This document shows positions 19,354 through 31,429 of a stretch of 32,159 nt of DNA, piece after piece (position 1 is the first letter of the stretch; the number at the start of each line of letters is the position of its first letter). The notes under the pieces are model-generated. The model did not search any database. It was not told the origin of the DNA and worked only from the letters and a program-made list of their open reading frames with translations. Source of the DNA: Silene noctiflora (lineage: Eukaryota; Streptophyta; Magnoliopsida; Caryophyllales; Caryophyllaceae); contig VHZZ01004640.1 in NCBI GenBank assembly GCA_009801015.1, forward strand, positions 68,838 through 100,996. The letters run 5' to 3'. The position numbers were made by a program, and so were the translations under genes.

Positions 19354-20480
19354 AGTTTAGGATTTCAAGTACCTAAGAGGGGGAGGGGGTGAATTAGGTA
19401 CTCTTTTAAAAATTTCAACTTAATATTTATTACTTTAAAGTAAGTTGGATACCAATGTGAGAAACAAATGGATACATCAAATAAATCAAGTAATTAGATG
19501 TGTATCTCGTTGCTTTAAACGAAGTGCTGAAGTCTGGAAGCAACAATTGTTCTGACCGTTACTTATTTATCTTAGCAGGTAAGGTAAAAGCTACAAACCG
19601 AAAGTAACAGTATTCAAGACTGTTGTTGAAGAAAAACGCAAATGAAGAACAAGTAAACAAATTGCAGCGAAATTTAAAGTAAAGAGAGATCAACACAACG
19701 ATTTTTGAATTGGTTCGGCCAACACTCTAAGGGCCTACGTCCAATCTTCTTTTTATTGATTAGTTAAGTGATCTACTCCGACTACTTAAAACTCTTACAA
19801 TAAAAAGGACCAACAACCTACTCAGGTTGCGACAAGAGTTCAAAGACTACTCCGTCTTAAGAACTCGACACTCTAACTTAGAATGTTTATAAGATCAAGC
19901 TTCCTCAAACTGATTCTTAAAAAGAATTGAGAAAGACAACTTATAGATCACACAATTCTAGGTAAAGAAAATACAATACTTAAAGCAACAGTAGTGAAGA
20001 CTGTGACACTTGAAGGCTTAGAAGATTTTTCAAATGAAAGAAATGCTTTGAGTTCTTAAAAACAATTTTGCAAAAACATTTTAAAATTCTCATAAAAACT
20101 TCTTAAGAGATAATGAGGAAGAGTGTTCCTTTTATAAAAGGAAAGAACTAGGGTTTGAGGTCATTGAGGTCAAGACATTTGACATAAGACAAATGACTTT
20201 GACCTTTCCAAGTTAATCACATAAAAGGATACCCTTCCAAAAGGTAAGAGAAGAAAAGAAGCTTTGTAATCATCCAACAGACCGTTACTAAGACTATTGC
20301 TTAGTATCACATCCCCTTACCTTTACATTAGTGACACTTATTACTACACAACTCTTGGGCCACTTTGATCAACAATTCTTGACCTTGAACATTGATTACT
20401 TGCTTAAGGAGTCCTAAAAATGAACACTTAGAAACATAATAAGGTAGGCATGTCATCATCAATCAAATGGGTCCTAAAAA
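19354..20480 (-). mobile_element. 3' LTR of a SIRE-like Ty1/copia element
   Basis: On the minus strand the LTR begins near 20480 in TTTTTTAGGACCC and ends near 19354 in TCCTAAACTC, so TTTAGGA and TCCTAAA form the inverted ends. It is about 1.13 kb, in the range of long SIRE/Maximus LTRs. The stretch CACCCCCTCCCCCTCTTAGG near its end is characteristic of this lineage. A purine-rich AAATGGGGAA lies just upstream (20481-20490) as polypurine tract. The exact ends are uncertain by several bases. It is the terminal part of the copia element whose other parts lie at 20491-23742, 25068-25247 and 31430-31979. Confidence 0.72.
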
Positions 20481-20952
20481 ATTCCCCATTTGATGATGAC
20501 AAGCCTAAAAAAATTAATGTTTCCCATAGTTCCCCCTTAGTTGGTCAAGTCAACAAAAAAATCCAAGTGTTCATGAGGATTAAGGCAATGAAAACTTAAG
20601 AAACTAACAATACCAAGAACAAGAATACTAACATAGATAATCTACCACAAAGCATGATATTAATAGAAAACAGGAAAGAGATATGAACTAATCAAAAGCA
20701 AGTAAGAAACATAAATTATCCCTTTTCCCCCTCTTGACATCATCAAATGGGTAAGAGGCTATTCTCGGACACAAAGTAAGCATGCAAGGCACATGACAAA
20801 AAAAAAACAACCAAACTTTCACAAAATACCAAGGTCAACTTAAACATAGGTTCAAACATAGTTCGTCAGGGCTAAGCATGTTGTAAAAGTACACCACCAA
20901 TATGAATGTGAGCAAGGGGCGGGGGTGTAAACAAAAGAGAGGCAGTATTGGT

Positions 20953-22570
20953 TTAAGCTGGGGAAGGGAGAAAATCATGGGGAGGAGTCTTGGATCGGAT
21001 GCCATCCAAGTCATCATCATCATCATCATCATCCAAGGCATCACTAGCTGCTTCATGGAATGTGCGGGCTTGAAGTAAATTGGCCATAACATCCACATTA
21101 CCTCGAAGTGAGTCAAGGGTGTTTTTGACGAACTCCATCTCAGTTTGAACTTCCTTGAGACAAGTTACATCATCCTTAAGACATGCCACATCCTCCTTGA
21201 GAGCAACCAAAGTCGTAAGCACCTTAGAATGATCATCAGCACTAACATCAGCCAATCATTTGATGGAAGACCCTTTTTCCATGACCTTATCCTTAACCTT
21301 TTTAATAGTCAACAACTTTCCCTTATGTGTTTTCAGTATCATTTTACCTAAGTTTCTCGTAGACATCCTATCAAACATACCCCGGTAGCCTACACTCTCC
21401 TTTACCAAGACTTCTTTTGAATGAAGCATCATAGAAATCCACATCCCATAAGGTAGGGGGATTTGGTTGGTATATTAGGGATCCTGAATTTTGGCTTCAA
21501 TCATGGAAAAATGTTTAAACATAAAGCTAGGGAGGTTTATCTTTCGGTGGGAAACAAGATGGTAAACCAGATATTTTTGGGCAACGGATAATTTAGCACG
21601 ATCATTCGAAGGATAGATCGTACGACTAAGGAGGTTAAAAAAAAATTGGCGAGGGCAGGGAGTTCGGCTGGGTCAACGGGTTGGTAGGAAGGGGGGGATG
21701 GGTTCATGGCTTTGGCAACGTCCATTGGAGAATCATACTCCAAAACAGGCCAGGTGCTTTTGGCAGGGGTAAGATCATATCCCTCATGATCAATATTTAG
21801 GATTTTAGCGAATTGAACCAGAGTGAGGGAAAGTGTCTTACCATTTATAGTGGCACTTGGAGACTTCAGGTTGGCGTTGACATGAACGGTGACATAAAAT
21901 TGTATAACTTCATTAGCAAACACCGGTTCCTCCATTTGAATTAAGTTTTCCCACCTTTGAGCCACCACGGCTTCCTAAAAACCAGAAAAAAGGCGGGGTC
22001 AGAAGAAATCCAAGACGAGGAGTATACCCGAGGGGTATGAATAACCTCTTTGAAGATCAATCTTTCACAGGTCTTCTTGATTGTGGGTGGAAGAGAACCG
22101 ATTTCAATCCAATGTTTCACAGTCGCATGATCCCATTTTCCGGTTAGGGTGGCCGATGTTTGAGGTAAAGATACTCTCCTTTCTTGACGACGGCAGATCC
22201 CATTCCTTTTGACTTCCATTTAGGGGATTCTTTCGCCGGTGATTCTTTCTCAGGAGATTAATTGGTCTCCTCGTCATGAAGTGGTTCCTCATAAGGTGTT
22301 TTTTGAGAGTTAGGCAAAGGATCCTCGCCTTCTTTCTCAAGATCCACATTATCGACCCTTTCTTCTTCATCATCGTCAAATTCCTCCTCGTCTTCCACGA
22401 TATTGGACAAGGAGGATGCAACTTTCCCTTTTTTCGAAGAGGGTTTCTGGGATTCATCCAAATCTTGGGTTTCATCGTTAGGAATGTCATTGGGGCAGGG
22501 CGGTGGTAGATATAGGCTCCCCCATAATCACGTAATTGTTGTTTAAGCCAAAGTAATTGAGAACATACCA
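20953..22570 (-). pseudogene. Env-like third ORF of the SIRE-like copia element (broken)
   Basis: Downstream of RNase H and before the 3' LTR, minus-strand frames switch several times through about 530 codons. In order: an acidic, Lys-rich N-terminal part (EDEEEFDDDEEE, near 22360); a central globular part (QRWENL, then QFYVTVHVN and NGKTLSLTLVQFAKIL, 21537-21968) resembling the plant transposon protein domain found in such ORFs; and a C-terminal heptad-rich coiled coil (LVALKEDVACLKDDV, 20953-21255) ending in an Asp run encoded by a trinucleotide repeat (21011-21034). Position, size and coiled coil match the env-like ORF known from SIRE/Maximus elements. Stops and frameshifts make it non-functional; a function as an envelope protein is unproven even in intact relatives. 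Confidence 0.65.
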
Positions 22571-23742
22571 AAGACGATGCAATGTACTCACTTTCAGTTG
22601 TAGATAATGCAACTGTGCCTTGTTTCTTTGATCCCCACGTTATTATGCTAGAATCAAGGAACGTAGCTATTCCAGATGTTATTTTTTCTATCTATAGAAC
22701 ATCCTCCAAAATCATCATCTGAATATCCTTTAAGATCAAAACTACCAAACATAGGATAAAACAAATATAGTTTACTAGTTCCAACTAAATAACGTAATAT
22801 ACGTTTTACAGCTACTAAATGCGCTTCTTCGGGATTAGATTTCAATCGTACATATACGCAAATGCTCTGCATGATGTCAAGACGACTAGCTGTAAGATAA
22901 AGGAGAGAACCTATCATACCTCGGTAGAGTGTTTCATCTACTGACTTACCATTCTCATCCTTTCATAATTTCGTATTGGTAGCCATAGGCGTAGATACAG
23001 CTGTAGCCTTTTCCATCCCAAACTTTTTAAGTAGCTCCTTAATATATTTTTGTTGATGTACCATTATGTCTTCCCTAGATTGCTTAATTTGTAGACCTAG
23101 GAAGAACCCTAATTATCCCATCATACTCATCTCGAACTCTGAAGTCATCAATTCGGAAAAGTACTTACACAATTTTTCATTAGTGGAACAAAAAATAATA
23201 TCATCAACATAAACTTGGATAATTAAAATATCAGATCCTTGGTTTTTCCAGAAAATTTTTTATCAAAAGATTCTCTTGTAAAATCATTTTTAAGTAAGAA
23301 TTGTCACAAACGATCATACCACGAACGTGGTGCTTGTTTTAAACCATAAACTGTCTTGTCAAGCTTAAAAACATATTCAGGAAATTCTTTATCTTAAAGA
23401 ACAGGGGGTTGTTCAACGATAACCTGAGTTGAGGTGACGTTATCCTCGCTTGAGGTAACAGTATCCACGTCAAAGGTAACGGTATCCTCAGGTGTTCCCC
23501 CTGAATTCAAGCTAGAGTTTGTGTTGATTTATCAGTAATTTCATTTCCTAGAATATATTTAGAAGATTCTTTAGGTTTAGAAGGTATAGATGAATCAACA
23601 TTAACTCTTGCTTGATTTCTAACTTCATTTTGTTTGCGAGTGTTCACAACATTCGTTCCATCGATCTCTTGATTTTCATCTTCTTCTAGCTCTGTAGAAG
23701 TCTTACCAAGGCCAAAGTGCCTTACCAAGGCCACCTCGAGTA
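22571..23742 (-). pseudogene. Copia pol: linker, reverse transcriptase C-terminal part and RNase H (broken)
   Basis: Read on the minus strand from 23742: an acidic linker (TELEEDENQEIDG), then about 23400 a jump to FKLDKTVYGLKQAPRSW-like RT sequence, the catalytic YVDD box intact at 23200-23211 (VYVDDIIF), a LGFFLGLQIKQ region, then MIGSLLYLTASRLDIM and RNase H motifs (SDDDFGG; ALSTTESEYIA near 22600). Several stops and at least two frameshifts interrupt it. The RT fingers expected between linker and YGLKQ are largely missing, an internal deletion. This order (integrase, RT, RNase H) is Ty1/copia. The segment starts at the left side of the solo LTR insertion (GAGTA at 23738-23742). Confidence 0.85.
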
Positions 23743-24071
23743 TAAAGGTGTTACCATCTCGGTTTCCCGAGGCAATGTATATCATTAGACAATAAAGAAA
23801 CATCATTTAAATAAATAGTTTAAAGGTTACAACCGATTATCCAAAACTGACAGCAACGATACAAAGATCCAAGCGACAACTACTAAGGCAACACAAAACT
23901 CGAGACACAGCGGAAGACTCTTCTAAACACTTCGTGGTGATTCCCCCAGCTATCCCATGCGCATCATCTCATACCTGCTCAATAACTGCTCACCATCCCC
24001 GAATGGATCACCACAGTTTTTAAAACAATTAAACGAGGTCAGTTACTGCATACACAAAATACGATACAAGG

Positions 24072-24109
24072 TACACACATGCACACACACACATACACAC
24101 ACACACACC
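24072..24109. repeat. (CA)n microsatellite in the solo LTR
   Basis: About 38 bp of CA dinucleotides with two interruptions (ATG and ATA). Confidence 0.85.
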
Positions 24110-24888
24110 CAATCCACCAACTCCGCCACAACTCCACATCACTGACTACACACCCAAGATGTGTAGCCCTGCCAGTGGGGGACCGCAGCCGTACCCACCA
24201 AATCCCCTCTCATCATACCGAGCGATAACCCATGTTCATTAATGTGCACATCCCCTCCCGTGGCGGGCTCCACGGAGGGCGAATCAAGGGCGTGCAACCA
24301 CTCCCGCAAGTGACTCCACTCAGCCGAGAACGCATCTCGAAACATACTCCAATCTCCACATCCACCATAACACATCACATTCAAACAGTCATACAACACA
24401 ATTANCAAATACCATCAATATCAACATAAACGCATAACAAACAAACACNAACCATCTTANAATTATGTATACAATAACCGAGTAGGGAAACCCTACCTTT
24501 TCGCATTCCACCATGACTGCAGCCAATCATACAATGGTACAAGCGTATCACATCGTCACCTACAACATTAATCAATAACTACACATCATAAACTGATCCC
24601 TACCCTAAACCCCCAAATCTCCCAAATTAGGGTTTAAACATAATTAATGGAACAACATACAAACGATACTAGGATCTTACCCACGAGACAAGGATCANCA
24701 TGATGCAAACGACGTTGAAAACTACCGACTCAAGCTCCGGGATTTTCAAATAACGCGAATGAACAAGACAAAGATCTCTTGAGAGGTTTTCGTGAAAGTT
24801 TAGAGTTATGAAATAATGAAAAGGCGTCGGTTGTGATTAATTAATAAACTCGCGTTATTAACAAAATAATCGGCCCGCATATAAACTT

Positions 24889-24961
24889 ACTCGATCGAGT
24901 AAGGAGGTTACTCGATCGAGTGACCCTTACTCGATCGAGTCCCCTATCTACTCGATCGAGT
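24889..24961. promoter_or_regulatory. Four exact ACTCGATCGAGT palindromes
   Basis: Perfect 12 bp palindromes start at 24889, 24910, 24929 and 24950 (steps 21, 19, 21). Two degenerate copies follow at 25001 and 25020. They lie immediately upstream, in LTR orientation, of the TTTATAT box at 24879-24885, the position of an enhancer. Confidence 0.85.
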
Positions 24962-25067
24962 ACCACACTTCCAGACTCTGACTTAAACAGACACAAACGT
25001 ACTTGACAGAGTATGTCCTACTCGGTCTAGTCACCAAAGGCAGGGAAAATCTTAGTATTACAGAGTA

Positions 25068-25247
25068 AGCCAAAAATCAGGATCATTATCATCTTCAAGC
25101 TCTTATTGTTCATATTGATCAAATATATAAGATACGTCAAAGACAACATGAATACTCTCTTCTACACATAATGTTCTTTTATTATATACTCTACATGCCT
25201 TGCTATGAGTATAATAACCTAAGAAAACACCTTCATCACCATGAGGA
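25068..25247 (-). pseudogene. Copia fragment between integrase and reverse transcriptase
   Basis: The minus strand encodes GDEGVFLGYYTHSKACR, then RVYNKRT and VEESIHVVFD, the conserved segment following the integrase core in Ty1/copia polyproteins. It is bounded by the solo LTR duplication on one side (25063-25067) and by the LINE on the other (about 25247). It links the integrase piece at 31430-31979 with the RT piece at 22571-23742. Confidence 0.85.
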
Positions 25248-25481
25248 ACTGGGTCTCTCTCTAAAAAAATTTCTCTAAAAAATTATCTCTGAATTTTTAA
25301 CCTTCTCAATGGTCACCCGCTGGAGATCATTTCAAATTCTTCAGTTTCCATTTCTACAGATTATACCTTCGAATCCCCTGCATCCGATTTCCCTTCACTC
25401 ACCAAATCAACTAAGAGAAAGAAGATCCATATTAGTGAATTCCTTGCTGGGAATTAAAATACATCCATCGTTGATGATTCC

Positions 25482-26850
25482 ATGACGATGGCGGCAACAA
25501 ATACTACTTCGACCCCACGTGTTGCTACACACCCACCCAAATCGTTTAGCGATATGGTGAAAGAGGCTAGCTTCATACTAGATGAGGATGATATTACCTG
25601 TATAGAGGATCTTATGTCTGACTCTGATGATGGTCCTGTGTCAGATACGGAAGTAGATGATGATCTATGTCCTAATATCCGTCTCACCAGGCAAGAAAAA
25701 GAGGCAATCCGAAAACCATGGAGGTGAGCTCTGATTATTAAAATGTTCGATAAACAAATCGGGTATATTTATTTAATGAGAAAACTGCAGGCTAAATGGT
25801 CGATCAAAGGAAAATTAACTGTCACAGATTTAGGATGCTCTTATTATGTGGCTCGATTTTCATCGAAACATGACTATGAGCATGTCATTTCTCAAGGACC
25901 GTGGATGATAGACGATCACTACCTTACCATCAGGAAATGGATCAAAACTTCACCCCCACAAAGGATAAAATTCAGTATTTAACAACATGGATACGAATTC
26001 CTAATCTACTAGTGGAGTATTTTAATGAATCTTTTCTACAGAAGGTTAGGTCAAGGATAGGGAAGGTGATCCGTATTGACAAAAGTACAGCTCTGGCTGA
26101 GCGGGGTCAATTCACTCGAATGAGTGTTGAATTTAATATCGCTAAGCCATTGTTGTCTCAATTTAAAATGAAGGTCAAAACTTATCGTATTCAATATGAG
26201 GGATTACATATGATCTCCTTTAATTGAGGACAATTAGGACACAATGTCGAGAATTGTCCCAAGAATAGTTCGAAATCAGGGGATGATATTGAATTCACTT
26301 TAGTAGAGAAACAAGGCACTTCCAGTCTTACGCGAAGTAATGAGGAGAATGATTTGCTAAACAAAAATACTGAAAACAATCCAACCTATGGAGATTGGAT
26401 GATGGTGAAAAACCTTCGAGAAGACGGACATCAGTCAAACCAGGGACTCTGTTTCCTAACACGAATCCGTCAATTGATCTAATTCAAATTCCTAAATATG
26501 GGAAGAATAATAATAGAAATCAAGGATCAAGATTTGATCTTCTTTCCGAAACCGTCAACCAGAATTCCAGCGATGTTTCCATTACCACTCAAGATAATCC
26601 TCCTCATATTCCCAATATCCCTCCTAATTTTTTTTATCAAATCCAAGTACTGTCCACAATAATATCTCTTCTATTACATCTAAGAATTTACCAAAAAATT
26701 TACTTCCAATTTAAACACGTAGCCCTACTAATATTCCTACCAATTCCATTAACAACACTAATAAGATTTCTAAAAATCAAACTACTATTCGACCTAGAAA
26801 AATTTACCAAAAGAAAATCACGAATATTTTTCCTTCTCTTCTAGCAACCT
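25482..26850 (+). pseudogene. LINE ORF1: DUF4283 and CCHC zinc knuckle (broken)
   Basis: Starts with ATG at 25482 and the acidic N-terminal part common in plant LINE ORF1 (SFSDMVKEASF; LMSDSDDGPVSD). A stop at 25725-25727 is followed by the DUF4283 segment (LTVTDLGCSYYVARF; HVISQGPWMIDDHYL) to 25982, then in another frame RIPNLLVEYFNE and SRIGKVIRIDKST. The zinc knuckle reads N-stop-GQLGHNVENCPK: the TGA at 26225-26227 replaces a zinc-ligand Cys codon. After it come WMMVKNLRE-type sequence and an Asn/Pro/Ser-rich tail. ORF1 proteins bind LINE RNA and form the transport particle; this copy is at least four times interrupted. Confidence 0.82.
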
Positions 26851-27258
26851 TGTTCTTAGAGATATTCCCAATATCCAGTCAATTCAAAACTGACCATATT
26901 AAGACTATACCAGATAACCTAGGCACGCACTAACAATCCTGTACCAGTCAATGGTGCTCACTCTGGCACCCCATATATCATATCTCGACAATCCCCCACC
27001 ACAACTTTGCCACTTTGGATGGAGATGCTCGCTCCCATTATGGGGGTGATGGTTATGGAGAGTCCAGTAATGGACATCAAGTTAAAAACAAGCAAGCAGG
27101 ACCCGGCGGATCTCTTAATAGAGATGTCGATTCCATGGAACATTGAGCATGTCCTGTCAATAGTAAGTCGTGCTTATCTATCAGCCTTAAAATATTGCCC
27201 TTTCCATATGCCAGAGTTAATTCCTAGATTGTGTCCTGTTCCTTCTCATATTTCCTGT

Positions 27259-30200
27259 ATGGTTTGGAATATTCAAGGGACCGGAAATAAGAATAAAATT
27301 ACCGCTCTAAAAGAAGTCGTCAAAACCTATAAACCGTTCATCCTTGTATTGGTGGAAACCCATATGAATGGAGAGCATGCTGAAAAATTATGTACTGTCC
27401 TTTGTTATGAGGGTTACAAAAGAGTGGATACTATTGGGTTCAGTTGAGGCATTTGGTTATACCGGCGATCTAATATTGTTACTGTTAACCCTATCATTAA
27501 AACATAATCAGTTCGTTACAGTAGAAGTCAGTCGAAGAGGCATGGCTCCTTGGTTTTTCTCCGCTGTTTATACTAGTCCTAACCTTACTAATCGTAGAGA
27601 ACTCTGGATGGAGCTAGAGAATTATGCCCAAAGTATTAACCATCCTTGGATGGTTGCTGAAGATTTTAACGAAACTCGAACCATGACCGAGAGATATGGG
27701 GGAGATCATAACATGGCTCGTCAGTGTGAGAATTTTAATTATTGGATTGAGAATTACGAATTAATAGAACTCGAATTTTCTGGCCCATTGCATACCTGGG
27801 CGAGAGGCAATTCATTAGCTACCCGACAAAGTGCTCGTCTTGATAGAGCTCTATGCAATAGCGAATGAAGTTTATAGTTTAGTGAAGCTAGTGTGAAGCA
27901 TTTACCAGCTTTTTAATCGGGTCACTTCCCGTTACTAATTTCACCAAATGGTTTCATACCCCTGAATTCAATTCAAAGACGTTTCCGATTCCAGGCGGCC
28001 TGGTTAACACACGATAAGTTTGGAGAGTTTGTTTCCAAAAGCTGGGGTCCCTCTAATAATATCGTGACTCAGTTATCAGACCTTTCACAAAAGCTACAAA
28101 GATGGAATGAAGAGGTTTTTGGTAACATTTTTCGTTTAAAATGTCAATTATTGGCTCGTCTTGAAGGTTGCCAACGAGAAATGTCAGTTAAGAGGACTTC
28201 TAATATGCTAAAATTAGAGTCCAAATTATGGAAATAATTAGAGGATATATTGACATGAGAGGAAATCCTTTGGTATCAAAAATCAAGAATCGAGTTTCTT
28301 AAGCACGAGGATCGCAATACATTTTATTTTCACGTCAATACTCTCTTTAGGCGTTGGAAAAATAGGATTACAGCTCTAAACAATGATCAAGGAGAAAGGG
28401 TAGAAGATAATGATGAAGGCAGACAGCTTGTAATCAACTACTATAAAGAATTATATACGGATGATACTCCTTATGATATTAATACTAATATACCGTATGA
28501 CATCTTCCAAGAATTCAGTAATGATCACTGGGAATGGCTGACACGGTACTACTCCCTGGCGGAATTAGAGAATGTAGTGTTTCGTATGGGTTCACTCAAA
28601 GTCCCGGGTCCGGACGGATTTCAAGCCCTTTTTTACCTAAAACATTAGTCCGTAGTCAAAGACGATGTGTGTAAAATGGCCATGAAGGCACTCTAAGGGA
28701 AAGAGATGCCTGAAGGTTTGAATGATACCAATATCGTTCTTATACCAAAAGTTTCAGGTCGGGATCATGTCTCACAATTCAACCCATTAGCCTTTGTAAT
28801 GTAATGTATAAGATCGTTAGTAAAGTTATCGCTAACAGAATAAAAAAGGTACTACCTCGACTTATTTCCAAAAATCAGAGTGGCTTTGTTCCGGGTCGGC
28901 AAATTACGGATTACATTGTGGTTTTCCAGGACACTATTCATACTATGAAGAAAAAACGGGGCAAAACGGGACTTATGGTTATCAAGATCGACCTCGGAAA
29001 AGCGTACGATAGACTCAAATGCAATTTATATATGCCAAACTGCAAGATATGTGCTTTCCTCCGCTACTTATTGATAAAATTATGGAGTGTGTCGCTTCTA
29101 CGTCTATGCAAATTCTCTAGAATGGATTACCGACGGAAAAATTCAAGCCTACTAGAGGAGTACGTCAAGGGGATCAACTCTCTTCTAATTTATTTGTGAT
29201 GTGTCTCGAGAAACTTCAACAAGCAATTGATCAAGAGGTAAGGGATAAAAAATGGCTTCCAATCCCAATTTGTAAGGATGGCCCTTTGATATCTAATCTA
29301 TTTTTCGCGGATGATATGGTCCTTTTCGCTGAAGAAAATATCAACCAAGCCCATATTACTAGTACCGTTCTTGATAATTTTTGCCGAGCTTCGGGAGATA
29401 AGGTTAGTACTATGATATCCAAGGTTTCCATCTCTGCGAATATGTCCCAAGTTGATCGTGACATTGTCGTCTCTTGTCTCGATTTTGAGAGCACCGAAGA
29501 CCTGGGTACTTGTTTAGGGGTTCCAACCATTAATGGAAGAGTTATTAGAGATACTTTTGCACATTTAGAAGAGAAATTCAATAGAAGACTTGCTAGATGG
29601 AAAACGAAGCACCTCTCTCTTGTAGGACTATCTACTTTGGTACAATCTACTCTTTCTACTCTTGCTAATTATAATATGCAAACTGCAAAAACTCCTAGAA
29701 CTGTGTATGATTCGTTGGATCGTAAAGTACGACGTTTCTTATGGGGCGGAGATGAAGTACAACAAAAAGTCCATTTGGTATCGTGGGAAACAATACAAAA
29801 ACCAAAAAGCTTGGGGGGTCTCGGTATTAGATTGGCTCGTCAGTCCAATGCCACCTTCCTAATTAAACTTGGGTGGAGAGTATTATCTGAACCTCACAGC
29901 CTATGGGCTCGCGTTCTCCGAGCTAAATATTGTAATGGACATTGTGACGTTAACATGTTCCAACCCAAACCTAATATTTCTAATTTTTGGGCCGGTATAA
30001 CTTCTCAAGCAAATATTGTAGGTCGAGATGCATCTTTAGCTTTGGGTAATAGTAGAACGACCCTTTTTTGGGACCATCCATGGGTGGAAGATGGCTACCT
30101 CTCGGACAAGGCCACGTCACTTATCCCCGAGGCTATTTTGGGAGATACTGTCAGTGAGATGTGGGATGAAACTGCGGGGTGGAAATGAGATTTATTTTCT

Positions 30201-31388
30201 AATTATCTGCCACAAGAAGAATTAATAAAAATTGAAGCTTACTCCTTAGCACCCGAGCTATTTATTGAAGACGCTTTCTATAGGAGTTGTTCCCCTAATG
30301 TAAATTTAATATTAAGTATGCTTTAGTTTTTATACGTGCCAATGAAATCCAACCTGAACTTGTCACAGTGGAATGGCATCTTATTTGGAAATTAGCTGTT
30401 CAGCAAAGAATTCGTATGTTCTTATGGTTAGCGGCTCACACCCGTCTTATGTGCAATTTTAATGGAGTCTGTCGCGATATTTCAGCCGATCCTATTTGTC
30501 CCTGATGTTTATTCGAAGATAAAACCACTGACCATTTGTTGTGCCTATGTCCATAGACCAGCGAACTTTGGTCGTTGATCGGTGTAGCAAAGCCAAATGA
30601 CTCGTTCTTCTCTATTCCATTCCACGATTGGATATTCAGAAATATAAGTAATAATTCCTCTCGTTCTTTAGTTAATTGGCCCGTGAAATTTGCTATTACG
30701 TGTTGGTGGTTTTGGAAGTGAAGGAATAATGTCGTTTTTGGAAGAGGAGAAGATAACGCGGCCGATCCTATTCGGTTCCTACAACATCAATTTATTTCGT
30801 CAAAATCTGTCTTTGACCCTCACTCTCTATTCATTTCGGTTCCTGGCTCTAAGTACGAGGATATTTTTATTAGATGGCATCCTCTACCATCGAGTTGGGT
30901 TCTCCACAATAAGGACGGCGCGTTAAGAGGCAACCCGGGTCCAGCCGGGTGTGGAGGTATTCTTAGAGATGATACGGGGAATTTTATGTCTGCCTATTTT
31001 TTTTTCATGTGATTATTGTAACTCGATGCGTGACGAATTGCGTGCTTTGTTAGCGGGTTTGGAGCACGCCCGTTGCCTCCGTATCACGAAGCTGATTGTT
31101 CACATGGATAATAAACCGTGCATGAACTTCTTTAAGGAGGAGAAGCTCTTGAGTAATGGACTTCGACCTCTAGTTTTACGATGCAAAGAATTATTCAAGC
31201 TCGAAGGTTGGTCAGTTATTATTGAACATAGTTATAGAGAGGCCAACCGTGCTGCGGATTGGCTTGCTAATCAAGATGTTGATTCATCCTCATCCACTAC
31301 TTACCTCTTGAGACCTCCTCCAGCTCTCCGTTCGATCCTTCGGGAAGACGTGTTAGGAGTTGCTCTTCCTCGTGTTGTAGCCATGTAG
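27259..31388 (+). pseudogene. LINE ORF2: endonuclease, reverse transcriptase, zf-RVT, RNase H (broken)
   Basis: ATG at 27259 begins the apurinic-type endonuclease (MVWNIQGTGNKNK; LVLVETHMNG), continued after a frameshift by FFSAVYTSPN, an AEDFNET motif where GDFN is usual, and SARLDRALCN (27368-27868). The RT starts near 28590 (KVPGPDGFQALF), with NQSGFVPGRQI and KIDLGKAYDRL at 28804-29040, a frameshift, RQGDQLSSNLF near 29165 and an intact FADD box at 29304-29315. The thumb region (FNRRLARWKTKHLSLVG; GGLGIR) runs to 30188, then zf-RVT (WHLIWKLAVQQRIRMFLW). A C-terminal RNase H (NPGPAGCGGILRD near 30920; DELRALLAGLEHAR; HSYREANRAADWLA) ends at 31388. Plant L1 lineages with RNase H have this order. 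At least six stops or frameshifts inactivate it. Confidence 0.9.
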
Positions 31389-31429
31389 TTTTCGGGACTT
31401 TGTCCCGCTTATGTTCCAAAAAAATAAAA

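Larger units (their letters stand above)
23743..25062 (-). mobile_element. Solo gypsy LTR inserted in the copia element, with 5 bp target duplication
   Basis: On the minus strand it runs from TGTAATACTAAG (25062) to GGTAACACCTTTA (23743), 1320 bp, and is flanked on both sides by GAGTA (23738-23742 and 25063-25067), the 5 bp duplication expected for gypsy integration. Copia coding sequence resumes directly on each side, and no internal domain is present, so it is a solo LTR formed by LTR-LTR recombination. It shares TAGGGTTTCCCTACTCGG with the LTR at 17863 and carries four exact ACTCGATCGAGT palindromes. A TTTATAT box is at 24879-24885. The last base pair is TA rather than CA. Four Ns (24405, 24449, 24460, 24698) lie inside. 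Confidence 0.88.
25248..31429 (+). mobile_element. Near full-length L1-type LINE inserted in the copia element
   Basis: About 6.2 kb from a CTCTCTCTAAAA-rich 5' leader to an A-rich tail (31417-31430). It carries ORF1 (DUF4283 plus zinc knuckle) and ORF2 (endonuclease, RT, zf-RVT, RNase H) in the plus direction. Copia coding sequence is interrupted exactly here: integrase ends near 31440 with KFDPRS and resumes at 25247 with GDEGVFLG. A diverged target duplication is suggested by ACCATGAGGA (25238-25247) and ACTACGAGGA (31430-31439), 8 of 10 matching. Many stops and frameshifts show an old copy that cannot move on its own. Confidence 0.85.

Noticed and set aside
24139-24429. Opposite-strand open frames with N-containing codons
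   Set aside because: They are within the non-coding body of the solo LTR and include an ambiguous base; no homology recognised.
29231-29581. 116-codon minus-strand frame
   Set aside because: Antisense shadow of the LINE reverse transcriptase, whose FADD box is on the plus strand.
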